Made by a program: the position numbers and the translations under genes
Part shown: piece by piece, positions 35,571 through 44,421 of the stretch
Position numbering within the stretch: the stretch's first letter is position 1
How the letters are laid out: each line of letters begins with the position of its first letter
The notes under the pieces: model-generated
Told to the model about the DNA's origin: nothing
The model's database searches: none
The model's input: only the letters and a program-made list of their open reading frames with translations
Assembly: GCA_002342295.1 (NCBI GenBank)
Contig: DDPR01000008.1
Span: 45,994 to 109,993 of the forward strand
Direction: 5' to 3'
From: Burkholderiales bacterium UBA2463
GTDB lineage: Bacteria > Pseudomonadota > Gammaproteobacteria > Burkholderiales > Burkholderiaceae_A
DNA: 64,000 bases

Positions 35571-36842
35571 ATGCAGCTTCTTGCCATAGGCCTGAACCAC
35601 CAGTCTGCACCGCTGGCACTGCGCGAGAGGCTGGCCTTTCCGGGCGACCAGCTTCGTCAAGGCCTTGGGGAGCTGCGCGAGGCCATTTCAGATTCGGCGC
35701 CCGAGCAAGCCATCCTCTCGACCTGTAATCGAACCGAGTTGTATCTGGCCACCAAAGAAGCCTCGGCAGCGCGAGAGCAGGCACTCGACTGGCTCTCTCA
35801 TCGCTCCAATATGTCCCAGCCTCAGCTCGCTGCCCATCTCTATGAGCACGTCGACCCCAAGGCGGTTCGCCATATTTTTCGCGTGGCCAGCGGGCTAGAC
35901 TCGATGGTGCTCGGTGAGCCTCAGATTCTGGGCCAGCTGAAACAGGCTGCTCGGGAGGCCCATGAGTCGGGCAGTCTGGGCCTGCACCTGCATCAGCTCT
36001 TTCAGAGGGCATTCTCGGTGGCCAAGGAAGTCCGCAGCGACACCGCCATTGGAGAGGCCTCGGTCTCGATGGCCGCAGCCTCCGTGAAGCTGTCCCAACG
36101 CATCTTCGGAGACCTCTCCAAGACCTCAATGCTCTTTATAGGCGCAGGCGAAATGATTGGCCTGTGCCTTGCACACTTTGCCGCCCATCACCCCCAGAAG
36201 CTTGCCGTGGCCAACCGAACGGTCTCGCGAGGCGAGGCGCTCGCGCGCGAATACGGTGGGCAGGCCCTCGCACTCACCAGTCTCTCGGAGCGGCTACACG
36301 AGTTCGACATTGTGGTGAGCTGCACCGCCAGCAGCCTGCCCATCCTGGGGCTGGGTCTCATTGAGCGCGCCCTCAAGAAGCGTCGCCATCGACCCATTTT
36401 TCTGGTTGACCTTGCCGTTCCTCGAGACATTGAAGCCGAGGTGTCGAGCCTCTCCGATGCCTTTCTCTACACCGTGGATGATCTCGGTGCGATGGTGCAA
36501 GAGGGGCATCAGGCGAGAAAAGAGGCTGTGGGGCAGGCCGAGGCCATCATCGATCAGGGTGTGCAGACCTTCTTGCAGTGGAAAGAGAGTCGACAGGCCG
36601 TGCCACTCATTCGCGCTCTGGGTGCGCATGTGGAGGCCCTGCAGGAGCAGGAGCTCGCCCTCGCCCAACGACGCCTGGCCAAGGGGGATTCCACTGAGGA
36701 CGTGCTGCGAGCCCTGGCCCATGGCCTCTCACAAAAGATGCTGCATGGCGCCTATTCTAGCCTGTCGAGCGCCGATCCACACACGCGTGACGAGGCGGCC
36801 GCTCAGGTCAAGCGCCTCTTTCGTCTTCCAGACTCGCTCTAG
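35571..36842 (+). CDS. hemA: Glutamyl-tRNA reductase
   Basis: The protein has 423 residues. The N-terminal catalytic domain has GLNHQSAPLALRERLAF and the nucleophilic Cys in LSTCNRTELY near residue 51. GLDSMVLGEPQILGQLK is a family signature. The NADPH domain has MLFIGAGEMIGL, and a helical dimerisation tail follows. It reduces Glu-tRNA to glutamate-1-semialdehyde, the first committed step of C5 tetrapyrrole synthesis. It heads the hemA-prfA-prmC group, with prfA 9 nt downstream. Confidence 0.96.
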   Translation: MQLLAIGLNHQSAPLALRERLAFPGDQLRQGLGELREAISDSAPEQAILSTCNRTELYLATKEASAAREQALDWLSHRSNMSQPQLAAHLYEHVDPKAVRHIFRVASGLDSMVLGEPQILGQLKQAAREAHESGSLGLHLHQLFQRAFSVAKEVRSDTAIGEASVSMAAASVKLSQRIFGDLSKTSMLFIGAGEMIGLCLAHFAAHHPQKLAVANRTVSRGEALAREYGGQALALTSLSERLHEFDIVVSCTASSLPILGLGLIERALKKRRHRPIFLVDLAVPRDIEAEVSSLSDAFLYTVDDLGAMVQEGHQARKEAVGQAEAIIDQGVQTFLQWKESRQAVPLIRALGAHVEALQEQELALAQRRLAKGDSTEDVLRALAHGLSQKMLHGAYSSLSSADPHTRDEAAAQVKRLFRLPDSL

Positions 36843-36851
36843 GGGTGATTG

Positions 36852-37934
36852 ATGAAACCCAGCCTGCTGGCCAAGCTGCAGCAGCTTAAGGCGCGTTTTG
36901 CCGCCGTGGAGGCTGAGCTCTCCGACCCGGAGATCGCCTCGCGCATGTCGGACTACCGCCGCCTCACCAAGGAGCGGTCGGACCTCGCGCCCATCGTCGA
37001 TGAGTTTGACGCTCACCAGAGTGCCGAGCGTGACCTCAAGGAGGTGCACCAGTGGCTGAGTGACCCTGAACTCAAGGACTTCGCCTCCGATGAGCAGGCC
37101 AGGCTCAAAGAGCTCCTCGCACAAAAAGAGGCGGGACTCCAGAAACTGCTGCTACCCAAGGACCCCAACGATGAACGCAACGTGATTCTTGAGATTCGTG
37201 CGGGCACCGGGGGAGATGAGTCTGCCCTCTTCGCTAGTGACCTGTTGCGTATGTATATGCGTTATGCAGAACGTCAGCGCTGGCAGGCCGAGGTCTTGTC
37301 GGGACACGAGAGCGATCTGGGCGGCTACAGGGAGGTGATTGTTCGGCTCGCAGGAGACAAGGTCTACTCGCGCCTTAAGTTTGAATCGGGCGGTCATCGT
37401 GTTCAGCGTGTGCCCGCCACCGAGACGCAGGGTCGAATCCACACCTCTGCCTGCACTGTGGCCGTGCTCCCCGAAGCGGATGAGGTGGGTGAGGTGGTCT
37501 TCTCGCCAGATGAGCTTCGAATCGATGTCTTTCGCGCATCAGGCGCGGGTGGTCAGCACGTGAACAAGACGGAGTCGGCGGTTCGCATCACTCACCTGCC
37601 CACCGGCATCGTGGCGGAGTGCCAAGACGATCGAAGCCAGCACAAGAACAAAGAGCGCGCCCTGAAGGTGTTGGCAGCCCGCGTGCGAGACCGTCAACTG
37701 GCCGCTGCCCAGGAGAAAGAGGCCAGCGCGAGGAAACTCATGATTGGCTCGGGTGATCGATCGGAACGCATCCGCACCTATAACTTTCCACAGGGTCGAA
37801 TCACCGACCACCGAATCAACCTCACGCTCTACAAGATTGACCAGATCATGGACGGCGATTTGAATGAAATGACAGATGCCCTCATCGCGGAGCATCAGGC
37901 CGAACAGCTCTCGGCCCTAGGAGAAGACGCCTAG
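36852..37934 (+). CDS. prfA: Peptide chain release factor 1
   Basis: The protein has 360 residues. The codon-reading loop VPAT occurs in HRVQRVPATETQGRIHTSA near residue 183, and the GGQ motif is in SGAGGQHVNKTESAVR near residue 232. The PxT tripeptide marks RF1, which reads UAA and UAG. I chose ATG 36852, with AGGGG upstream, over the adjacent TTG at 36849. prmC, which methylates the GGQ glutamine, begins immediately after the stop. Confidence 0.97.
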   Translation: MKPSLLAKLQQLKARFAAVEAELSDPEIASRMSDYRRLTKERSDLAPIVDEFDAHQSAERDLKEVHQWLSDPELKDFASDEQARLKELLAQKEAGLQKLLLPKDPNDERNVILEIRAGTGGDESALFASDLLRMYMRYAERQRWQAEVLSGHESDLGGYREVIVRLAGDKVYSRLKFESGGHRVQRVPATETQGRIHTSACTVAVLPEADEVGEVVFSPDELRIDVFRASGAGGQHVNKTESAVRITHLPTGIVAECQDDRSQHKNKERALKVLAARVRDRQLAAAQEKEASARKLMIGSGDRSERIRTYNFPQGRITDHRINLTLYKIDQIMDGDLNEMTDALIAEHQAEQLSALGEDA

Positions 37935-38774
37935 ATGGCGGAGGTGCCCCAGATATCGCGACTTGAAGAGCTTGCGATTCTGGAGTGGGTGAGCGGCAAG
38001 CCCAGGAGCTGGCTGCTTGCACGATCGGAGCCTGAGCGAGACGCGCAGCTCACACCTGGTGAACGGGCCCTCGCCCAAAGACTGAGTGCGCGACGAGTCG
38101 CGGGCGAGCCCCTTGCCTACCTGCTTGGGTTCCGCGAGTTCTACGGCCATCGCTTCTGGGTGAATGCTCAGACCCTCATTCCCAGATCGGACACCGAGCT
38201 CTTGGTGGACGAGGCCCTGGCCCTCCTGCGCGCGCGAGACCGTGGGGAGCCCCTTCGAGTGCTTGAACTGGGTACCGGATCGGGCTGCATCATCATCTCG
38301 ATTGCCCTGGCCGCCAGGTCGCAGAGCCTTGCGCTCGAGGCCGTGGCGAGCGACATTCACCCAGGTGCAGCTGCAATGGCAAGAAACAATGCGCGCTGGC
38401 ACGGCATTCCGCTCCCCGTATTTGAGGGGAGCTGGTGTCACGCACTTCCCCAAAACCTCGGGGCCTTCGACCTCATCGTCTCGAACCCCCCCTATGTCGG
38501 CGCCGGTGACCCGCACCTGACGCAGGGCGATCTGCGCTTTGAGCCCCCCCTCGCCCTCGTGGGGCAGGCACCATCGGCGGACGGGCTTGCAGACTTGATG
38601 GCCATTGGATCCCAGGTGGGAGGGTGGCTCGCGCCCGGGGGGCATGTGCTGGTTGAGCACGGCACGGACCAACAAGAAGCGGTGATGGCGATCTTTGAAA
38701 ACGTGGGTTTCAGAGGGGTTTTAGGCCTCAAAGACCTTGCGGGACGCCCCAGAGCGGTTCGCGCTCATCTATGA
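37935..38774 (+). CDS. prmC: Peptide chain release factor N5-glutamine methyltransferase
   Basis: The protein has 279 residues. The helical N-terminal domain has EPLAYLLGFREFYGHRF, and the SAM domain has VLELGTGSGCIIISIAL near residue 112 and the catalytic VSNPPYV near 184. It methylates the Gln of the GGQ loop of release factors, matching its position directly after prfA with no intergenic base. It overlaps no other gene; grxD follows after 35 nt. Confidence 0.96.
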   Translation: MAEVPQISRLEELAILEWVSGKPRSWLLARSEPERDAQLTPGERALAQRLSARRVAGEPLAYLLGFREFYGHRFWVNAQTLIPRSDTELLVDEALALLRARDRGEPLRVLELGTGSGCIIISIALAARSQSLALEAVASDIHPGAAAMARNNARWHGIPLPVFEGSWCHALPQNLGAFDLIVSNPPYVGAGDPHLTQGDLRFEPPLALVGQAPSADGLADLMAIGSQVGGWLAPGGHVLVEHGTDQQEAVMAIFENVGFRGVLGLKDLAGRPRAVRAHL

Positions 38775-38809
38775 TTCAGTCAATCAGGATTTACAAAGGA
38801 ACTCCCGCT

Positions 38810-39136
38810 ATGGACGCCAAAGCTTTCATCCACCAGACCGTGACCGAGAACCCCGTCGTGCTCTTCATGAAGGGCTCTGCCCAGTTTCCCCAGTGTGGCT
38901 TTTCAGGAAAGGCCATTCAGCTCCTGAAGTCCTGCGGAGTGACGCAGGTCGCCACCGTGAATGTTTTGGAGGATGAGTCTGTGCGACAGGCCGTGAAGGA
39001 CTACTCGAACTGGCCCACCATTCCCCAGCTCTATGTGAAGGGCGAATTCGTGGGTGGTGCAGACATCATGGGCGAGATGCATGAGTCGGGCGAACTCAAG
39101 CAGCTCCTGGTTGAGGCCGGCATTCTCTCTTCGTAA
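38810..39136 (+). CDS. grxD: Monothiol glutaredoxin, Grx4 type
   Basis: The protein has 108 residues. The monothiol active site is CGFS in QCGFSGKAIQLLKSCG near residue 29, with WPTIPQLYVKGEFVGGADIM binding glutathione. Such proteins carry glutathione-ligated 2Fe-2S clusters, often with BolA partners; a BolA-family gene occurs at 58365-58604. I chose ATG 38810 with AAGG about 9 nt upstream; ATG 38771 would add 13 residues absent from the family. It is the last gene of the hemA-prfA-prmC-grxD run and ends 3 nt from the convergent AbrB-family gene. Confidence 0.95.
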   Translation: MDAKAFIHQTVTENPVVLFMKGSAQFPQCGFSGKAIQLLKSCGVTQVATVNVLEDESVRQAVKDYSNWPTIPQLYVKGEFVGGADIMGEMHESGELKQLLVEAGILSS

Positions 39137-39139
39137 GGC

Positions 39140-40216
39140 CTAGCTGTCGTCCTTTAGCCAGCCAAGGTAAAAGCCGAGCCTCATGAGGAGGTCTGCGCCT
39201 GTGACCATCATCACGAGGCGTACCGCATGAAAGGCGGTGACCGTCGGGGGGTCTAGGTTTAAGACCTTTGCGGTAATGGCCATCTCTGCGATGCCCCCGG
39301 GCGCAGTGGCCACAAGACTCGTGGCCCAGTTCATCTGCAGGCCCACGTGCACGGAGAGTGCCATCACCAGAGACAGCCCAAGAAAGGCCAGGGTCATCAG
39401 GGCAGCCGCCACAGCAAGCCGTGGCGACTCCGCAAAGAGCTCTCGCGTAAAGCGCTGACCAAGATTCCAGCCCAGCATGATCTGACCCGCGGCCACCAAG
39501 ACGGGGTGCAGCCGGTGCTCGGGTAAGAGTGCAGCCGAGACCAGCGCCGCAAGGAGAGGGGCCAAAACCCAGACGTTCGGAAAGCCTCGAATACGGTCGG
39601 CAAGCAGGGCCGCGAATAAGGCCGCCACGGCGAGCACGATGGTCTGGAGCCAGGGCAGGTAGAGCACGCCCGACCCAAGCGCTGAGCGATTGACGCCCAT
39701 CTGGCCAACGAGGTCGGCAGCGATCACTGGGATGATGCTCACCACCATGGCCACGCGAATGCTATGAGAGACCGCAACCAAGTCGCCTCGAGCACCCGCC
39801 TTGTGCGCCTGAATGGCCATATCGCTTGCCGCACCAATGGCCGCTGCGTAGAAGCTGGTCTTCCCGTCAAAGCCCATAAAGCGCTGCAAGAAAACGGCTC
39901 CAAGAAGACTCATCAGGCAGGTGTAGAGCCCCACACCAATCATCCATCCCAGCATCTGCGTGAGTGCTGCGATGACAGTTGGCGTGAAGTAGAGACCGAG
40001 CGCAAGCCCAATCGTCATCTGCCCGGCCTTTACGCAAAAAGAGGGTGCCTTGGCTGACTGCCCAATGAGCGCGAGGCATGCCGATGCGGCAAGGCTGCCC
40101 AACATCCAAGGCAGAGGCAGGGCAAGCGCGTCAAAGAGTGCCCCTCCGCCGGTGGCCGCTCCGATTGTGAGCGCATAAAGACCGACACGACGAACGACAG
40201 GCAGGGACTGCGTCAC
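39140..40216 (-). CDS. AbrB-family membrane protein (PF05145 type)
   Basis: The protein has 358 residues and about ten hydrophobic helices. It shows two internally similar halves: LPLPWMLGSLAASACLALIGQ, and an echo later in the protein with the AAGQIMLGWNLGQRF region. This family was historically called putative ammonia monooxygenase or AbrB duplication. The function is not established, and transport is suspected. It overlaps the TctA-like gene by 4 nt, so the two are co-expressed and may act on the same carboxylate substrates (inference). Confidence 0.82.
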   Translation of the reverse strand: MTQSLPVVRRVGLYALTIGAATGGGALFDALALPLPWMLGSLAASACLALIGQSAKAPSFCVKAGQMTIGLALGLYFTPTVIAALTQMLGWMIGVGLYTCLMSLLGAVFLQRFMGFDGKTSFYAAAIGAASDMAIQAHKAGARGDLVAVSHSIRVAMVVSIIPVIAADLVGQMGVNRSALGSGVLYLPWLQTIVLAVAALFAALLADRIRGFPNVWVLAPLLAALVSAALLPEHRLHPVLVAAGQIMLGWNLGQRFTRELFAESPRLAVAAALMTLAFLGLSLVMALSVHVGLQMNWATSLVATAPGGIAEMAITAKVLNLDPPTVTAFHAVRLVMMVTGADLLMRLGFYLGWLKDDS

Positions 40217-41700
40217 GGGCGCAGGATGAGTTTCCGAATGAGGGGTGCGACCAGAAGCAGTGCAGCAAGGCCGAGAATGCTGGCCGAGATGGGGCGCTCG
40301 ATGAAGGTGGTGTAGCTGCCCATGCTAATGGTGAGCGCCTGACGCAGAGATTGCTCTGCAAGCGGGCCAAGGATGATGCCGATGATGAGGGGAGCCACCG
40401 GCACATCAAGCCTTCGAAAGGCAAAGCCAAGGAGGCCAAACCCAAAAAGAAGTGCGAGATCGACCACCGACTGACTGCCCCCATAGACGCCTGCAGCCGA
40501 GACCACGATCATCCCCGCGTAGAGCCAGGGTGGCGGAATCTTCAGAAGCCTCACCCAGAGACCCACCAGAGGCAGGTTCAGGATGAGCAGAATGACATTG
40601 CCAATGTAGAGGCTGGCAATGAGAGTCCACACGAGGCCCTGCTGGTCGGTGAAGAGGGCGGGCCCAGGGCGAATGCCGTAGGACTCGAAGGCCGACAAGA
40701 TGATGGCCGCTGTGGCGGAGGTGGGGATGCCCAGGGTGAGCAAGGGCATGAGCACACCAGCCGCAGAGGCATTGTTCGCGGCCTCCGGGCCGGCCACGCC
40801 CTCGATGGCGCCATGGCCGAACTCCTCGGGGTGCTTGGCCAACTTCTTTTCGGTGTAGTAGCTCAGAAGCGTGGGCAGCTCCGCGCCACCCGCGGGCATG
40901 GCCCCGATGGGAAAGCCAAAGAGGCTTCCTCGAATCCAGGGCTTCCAGCTGCGTCGAAAGTCCTCCTTGCTCAGCCAGAGGCTGTCGGAGACGGCAAGGA
41001 CCTCTTGCTTCTTGCTCTCTCTGCCCTGCCAGGCGAGAAAGAGCGCCTCTCCAACCGCAAAAAGGCCCACCGCGGCCACTGTGATGCCCACACCGTCCAA
41101 AAGCTCCATCTGCCCAAAGGTGAATCTCGGCTGACCCGTCTGAAGATCAACACCCACCAAGCCAAACAAAAGGCCTGCAGCCAGAGAGAGAAGCCCACGC
41201 AGCACCGAGTTTCCGAGCACTGCGGTGACAGCGACCAGGGCAAGGACCATGAGCGAGAAGTACTCGGCAGGTCCGAAGGCGAGCGCCATCTCCACCACAT
41301 AGGGAGCACAGAAAGTGAGCGCGATGGTGCCGATGGTGCCCGCGACGAAACTTCCCAGGGCTGCGGTGGAGAGTGCGGCTCCGGCGCGCCCTTTACGCGC
41401 CATCTTGTTGCCCTCCAGTGCGGTCATGAGGGTGGCGGACTCGCCGGGTGTGTTGATGAGAATGGAGGTGGTGGATCCGCCGTACATGGCGCCGTAATAG
41501 ATACCCGCAAAGAGCACGAACATGCCGACTGCTGGCGCCTTGAAGGTGAGAGGCAGCAAGAGGGCAATGGTGAGCGCAGGCCCGATGCCAGGGAGCACAC
41601 CCACCAAGGTTCCAATGAAGCAGCCCGCAAACCCATAGAGCAGCACCATGGGCTGCAAGGCCGAGGAAAAGCCCTGCATGAGGGCGTCCATGGAATTCAT
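40213..41700 (-). CDS. Tripartite tricarboxylate transporter large permease (TctA family)
   Basis: The protein has 495 residues and about 11-12 membrane helices. TctA signatures include GTLVGVLPGIGPALTIALLLPLTF near residue 32, YYGAMYGGSTTSILINTPGE, and PAGGAELPTLLSYYTEKKL with GPEAANNASAAGVLMPLLTLGIPTSATAAIIL cut into those segments. It is the large subunit of a substrate-binding-protein-dependent secondary transporter. The order on the minus strand is tctC-tctB-tctA followed by the AbrB-like gene, all with 4-nt overlaps. The transported carboxylate is not known. Confidence 0.92.
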   Translation of the reverse strand: MNSMDALMQGFSSALQPMVLLYGFAGCFIGTLVGVLPGIGPALTIALLLPLTFKAPAVGMFVLFAGIYYGAMYGGSTTSILINTPGESATLMTALEGNKMARKGRAGAALSTAALGSFVAGTIGTIALTFCAPYVVEMALAFGPAEYFSLMVLALVAVTAVLGNSVLRGLLSLAAGLLFGLVGVDLQTGQPRFTFGQMELLDGVGITVAAVGLFAVGEALFLAWQGRESKKQEVLAVSDSLWLSKEDFRRSWKPWIRGSLFGFPIGAMPAGGAELPTLLSYYTEKKLAKHPEEFGHGAIEGVAGPEAANNASAAGVLMPLLTLGIPTSATAAIILSAFESYGIRPGPALFTDQQGLVWTLIASLYIGNVILLILNLPLVGLWVRLLKIPPPWLYAGMIVVSAAGVYGGSQSVVDLALLFGFGLLGFAFRRLDVPVAPLIIGIILGPLAEQSLRQALTISMGSYTTFIERPISASILGLAALLLVAPLIRKLILRP

Positions 41701-42161
41701 ACGAGACCCTTCACGAGCGGGCCAAGTTCAACGCCCAGAAGTCCGGCAAACAGAAGCCAAAACGAGACCGAGATGGCAGAGGAAATGAGGAGAGAGCGCA
41801 GTGTGAGGGGCGCATCGAAGGCCCTGGCGATGAGAACCCCGCAGGCAGCACCAGCCACTCCAAACCCCAGGGGCTTGATGAGAAGCATGAGCACCGCGCA
41901 GCCTGCAATGAAATAGAGGGCTCTTGCACGTTCACTTGGAAGAGGCCCCTGCTCAGGATCCTCCGCCGCATCGGGCGCGCGATGTCGCCAGGCAGAGAGC
42001 ACATAAAGCATTGCAAAAATGGCCAGGAGGCCCACGACGAGCCCCGGCACAAATGAGGCGCCCACCTCGGCGTAGACCGGTGAGGCCGGGATCTCAATAA
42101 CCTGCCAGGCACTCAGGGCGACAAAGACCAAAAGCGCCAGGGAGAATGCACGGGGGTTCAT
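41697..42161 (-). CDS. Tripartite tricarboxylate transporter small permease (TctB family)
   Basis: The protein has 154 residues and four hydrophobic helices, with FSLALLVFVALSAWQVI at the N-terminus and a charged loop near the middle (DAAEDPEQGPLPSERAR). The small-subunit assignment rests on size, topology and position between TctC and TctA. I chose ATG 42161, which overlaps the tctC stop as ATGA; a longer reading from 42260 would overlap tctC by 100 nt with a non-membrane leader. Confidence 0.88.
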   Translation of the reverse strand: MNPRAFSLALLVFVALSAWQVIEIPASPVYAEVGASFVPGLVVGLLAIFAMLYVLSAWRHRAPDAAEDPEQGPLPSERARALYFIAGCAVLMLLIKPLGFGVAGAACGVLIARAFDAPLTLRSLLISSAISVSFWLLFAGLLGVELGPLVKGLV

Positions 42162-43138
42162 GCGGCCAGGCCGAGGTCCTTTAAGACCATCTCCGACTCT
42201 TGGACGCTCTTCTCGATCTCTTTCGCAAAGGCCTTTCCAGTGAGAAACACATCGGTCCACTTGCGCTTGACGAGCATATCTTTCCAGGGCTCGGAGGCAT
42301 GAAGCTTGGTTGCGAACTCCTCAAGCTTGGCACGTTGAGCCTCGTTGATGGCAGGCGGACCAAAGATGCCGCGCCAGTTGGCCGACGACACCTGAACCCC
42401 AAGCTCGAGCAGGGTGGGCACATCAACGCCCGGGATGCGCTTGTTTCCCGAGACGGCAATGGCCTTCATGCGTCCAGCCTTGAGCTGCTCTTCAAACTCG
42501 GAGTAGCCCGAGATGCCTGCAGTCACCTGGCCACCGATGATGGCAGCATTGGCCGGCCCCCCGCCGGGAAAGGCCACATAGGCTGCCTCTCGGGGGTTCT
42601 TGCCCAGGGCCTTGACCAACAGACCGAGCAGTTGATGGTCCGTTCCCCCCGCCGAGCCGCCGGCCACAGAAACGGCCTTGGGATTGGCCCTCAAGGCGGC
42701 CTCGAGGTCCTTCCATGACTGAATCTTTCCGTTGGTCGGCACCACGATGACGCCCGCCTCCTCGGTGAGCCTTGCCACCGGTGTGACGTCTTTCATGGTG
42801 ACGGGGCTCTTGTTGGTGATGGCTGCGCCCACCATGACCGCACCACCCACCATGAGTGAGTTGCCCTGACCCTTGCGGGTGTTGACGAATCGCGGAAGGC
42901 CCACCATGCCGCCGGCCCCGCCCACATTTTCGAACTGAAAGGTTCCTACGAGGCCAGCCTTCTTGGCAGCCTCCTCAATGGCTCGGCCCGTGCCGTCCCA
43001 GCCGCCCCCAGGGTTGGCGGGAATGAAGAGGTTGATGGTGTCAAAGACGGGCTTGCCCTGGGCAAGGAGTTGAAGCGGCAGGCCTGCGCCAACGCCGAGC
43101 ATGGTGGTCTGAGAGAGAAAGGTGCGTCGAGTCAGCAT
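42158..43138 (-). CDS. Tripartite tricarboxylate transporter substrate-binding protein (TctC/Bug family)
   Basis: The protein has 326 residues. The N-terminus reads MLTRRTFLSQTTMLGVG, a twin-arginine (TRRTFLS) signal rather than the more common Sec signal. The mature part has the Bug-type INLFIPANPGGGWDGTGRAIE, VGGAGGMVGLPRFV and ASGGVG-like glycine loops. It captures a carboxylate in the periplasm for the TctAB permease. It is first in its operon, with tRNA-Thr immediately upstream on the same strand. Confidence 0.92.
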   Translation of the reverse strand: MLTRRTFLSQTTMLGVGAGLPLQLLAQGKPVFDTINLFIPANPGGGWDGTGRAIEEAAKKAGLVGTFQFENVGGAGGMVGLPRFVNTRKGQGNSLMVGGAVMVGAAITNKSPVTMKDVTPVARLTEEAGVIVVPTNGKIQSWKDLEAALRANPKAVSVAGGSAGGTDHQLLGLLVKALGKNPREAAYVAFPGGGPANAAIIGGQVTAGISGYSEFEEQLKAGRMKAIAVSGNKRIPGVDVPTLLELGVQVSSANWRGIFGPPAINEAQRAKLEEFATKLHASEPWKDMLVKRKWTDVFLTGKAFAKEIEKSVQESEMVLKDLGLAA

Positions 43139-43168
43139 GGGAGAAGTCTCCTTGTGCGGGACTGAGGG

Positions 43169-43240
43169 TGCCGGCTATCTGATTTGAACAGATGACCTAC
43201 CGCTTACAAGGCGGTTGCTCTACCCCTGAGCTAAGCCGGC
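43169..43240 (-). tRNA. tRNA-Thr (anticodon TGT)
   Basis: The minus strand folds into a 72-nt cloverleaf. The acceptor stem is GCCGGCT/AGCCGGC; the D stem is GCTC/GAGC with an AGGGGTA loop; the anticodon stem is ACCGC/GCGGT with loop CTTGTAA (anticodon TGT, reading ACA and wobble). The T stem is ATCTG/CAGAT with loop TTCAAAT, and the discriminator is A. The CCA end is not encoded. It lies between sspB and the tctC gene, all on the minus strand. Confidence 0.96.
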
Positions 43241-43269
43241 GTGGATTCGTCTGGTCGGGAAATTGTCGC

Positions 43270-43707
43270 TTATTTCACTCGGCGGAGGGCGGGGCGAGAG
43301 CCAGCAGGCGGCGAAGGGGGCGGATCGTCATCTGGTGGCGCGTCGGGCTGAGGTGCGGAGACCTCTCGAAGGCCTGGGGCCTCAGCCAAGGGCTTGGGCA
43401 CGTCGAAGGCCATGCCGTGACCCGTCTCTTTGGCGTAGATGGCCGCGATCTGAGAGATGGGCACCCAGAGTTCCTCTGCGACGCCGGAAAAGCGTGCGGT
43501 GAAGGTGAGCTCGGTGTTGGTGATTTGAAGCTTGTGGGTGGCGAGCCCGCTGATATTAAGCACGATCTCGCCGTTACGCACATGGGCCCGCGGCACTCGG
43601 GTCTGATCGTCCACCGACACGGCCACATAGGGTGTGTAGCCATGATCGGTGCACCACTCATAGATGGCCCGGACCAGATACGGCTTGGTGGAGCTCTGAT
43701 CTGACAT
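43270..43707 (-). CDS. sspB: ClpXP protease specificity-enhancing factor
   Basis: The protein has 145 residues. The SspB fold is shown by LVRAIYEWCTDHGYTPYVAV and IVLNISGLATHKLQI, and by FSGVAEELWVPISQIAAIYAKETG. The C-terminal ~40 residues are Pro/Asp-rich and end in basic residues, like the flexible tail that docks ClpX. SspB delivers ssrA-tagged peptides to ClpXP. It lies 3 nt downstream of sspA, the conserved sspAB pair. Confidence 0.95.
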   Translation of the reverse strand: MSDQSSTKPYLVRAIYEWCTDHGYTPYVAVSVDDQTRVPRAHVRNGEIVLNISGLATHKLQITNTELTFTARFSGVAEELWVPISQIAAIYAKETGHGMAFDVPKPLAEAPGLREVSAPQPDAPPDDDPPPSPPAGSRPALRRVK

Positions 43708-43710
43708 GGC

Positions 43711-44307
43711 CTAGCGCCGCATCACCTTCTCTGACGGGGTGAGCGCCTCAAAGAAGGCGGGACGCGCAAAGATGCGCTCGGCATATTTCAGCACGGGCGC
43801 GGCAGCCTTGGGCATCTCGATGCCGTAATGATCAAGGCGCCAAAGCAGAGGAGCCAGCGCCACGTCGATCATGGAGAACTCCTCCCCCATCATGAACTTT
43901 GACTTTGCAACCACCGGGGCAAGCTGGGAGAGACGATCACGCACGATCGCACGGGCCTTGTCGCCCTTCTTGGGATCGGACTTCTCGAGCGCGTCGATAT
44001 GGATGAAGACTTCGCGCTCGAAGTTGAGCAGCAAGAGTCGAGCGCGGGCCCGGTTCAGGGGGTCGGGCGGCATGAGCTGGGGGTGAGGGAACCGCTCATC
44101 GATGTACTCGTTAATGATGTTGGACTCATACAAGATGAGATCGCGCTCAACCAGAATAGGCACCTGTCCATAGGGGTTCATCACCGAGACCTCTTCTGGC
44201 TTGTTAAAGAGGTCGACGTCCTTGATGAGGAAGTCAAAGCCTTTCTCGTACAGCACGAATCGGCAGCGGTGGCTGAAGGGACAGGTTGCGCTTGAGTACA
44301 GTTCCAT
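43711..44307 (-). CDS. sspA: Stringent starvation protein A (GST-fold RNA polymerase-associated)
   Basis: The protein has 198 residues. A thioredoxin-like N-terminal domain (ELYSSATCPFSHRCRFVLYEKG) is followed by a helical GST-C domain (MPPDPLNRARARLLLLNFER). MNPYGQVPILVERDLILYESNIINEYI is the SspA/GST core split around the cis-Pro (VPIL). It binds RNA polymerase in enterobacteria. AAGGAG is about 12 nt before ATG 44307 and 9 nt before an adjoining GTG at 44310, so the start may be one codon earlier. It lies downstream of the petABC terminator. Confidence 0.93.
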   Translation of the reverse strand: MELYSSATCPFSHRCRFVLYEKGFDFLIKDVDLFNKPEEVSVMNPYGQVPILVERDLILYESNIINEYIDERFPHPQLMPPDPLNRARARLLLLNFEREVFIHIDALEKSDPKKGDKARAIVRDRLSQLAPVVAKSKFMMGEEFSMIDVALAPLLWRLDHYGIEMPKAAAPVLKYAERIFARPAFFEALTPSEKVMRR

Positions 44308-44325
44308 CACGATGCAGGACTCCTT

Positions 44326-44364
44326 AAAAAGTTTGGGCAGGCCCCCGAGAGGGGGCCCGCCCAA
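44326..44364 (-). terminator. Rho-independent terminator after petC
   Basis: On the minus strand a strong GC stem, TTGGGC-GGGCCCCC paired with GGGGGCC-TGCCCAA around a TCTC loop, is followed by A, C and then TTTTT. It lies ~57 nt after the petC stop and upstream of the sspA start, so it ends the petA-petB-petC transcript. It is the clearest intrinsic terminator in the window. Confidence 0.9.
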
Positions 44365-44421
44365 GGATCGGATGATCCGAGGGGCTCGCCGCCCCAGGCC
44401 CGATTGTCGGCTAGTTGACGG

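Noticed and set aside
36852..37934. Release factor 2 or an RF-like rescue protein
   Set aside because: It has a PAT codon-recognition tripeptide, full length and no programmed frameshift, so it is RF1.
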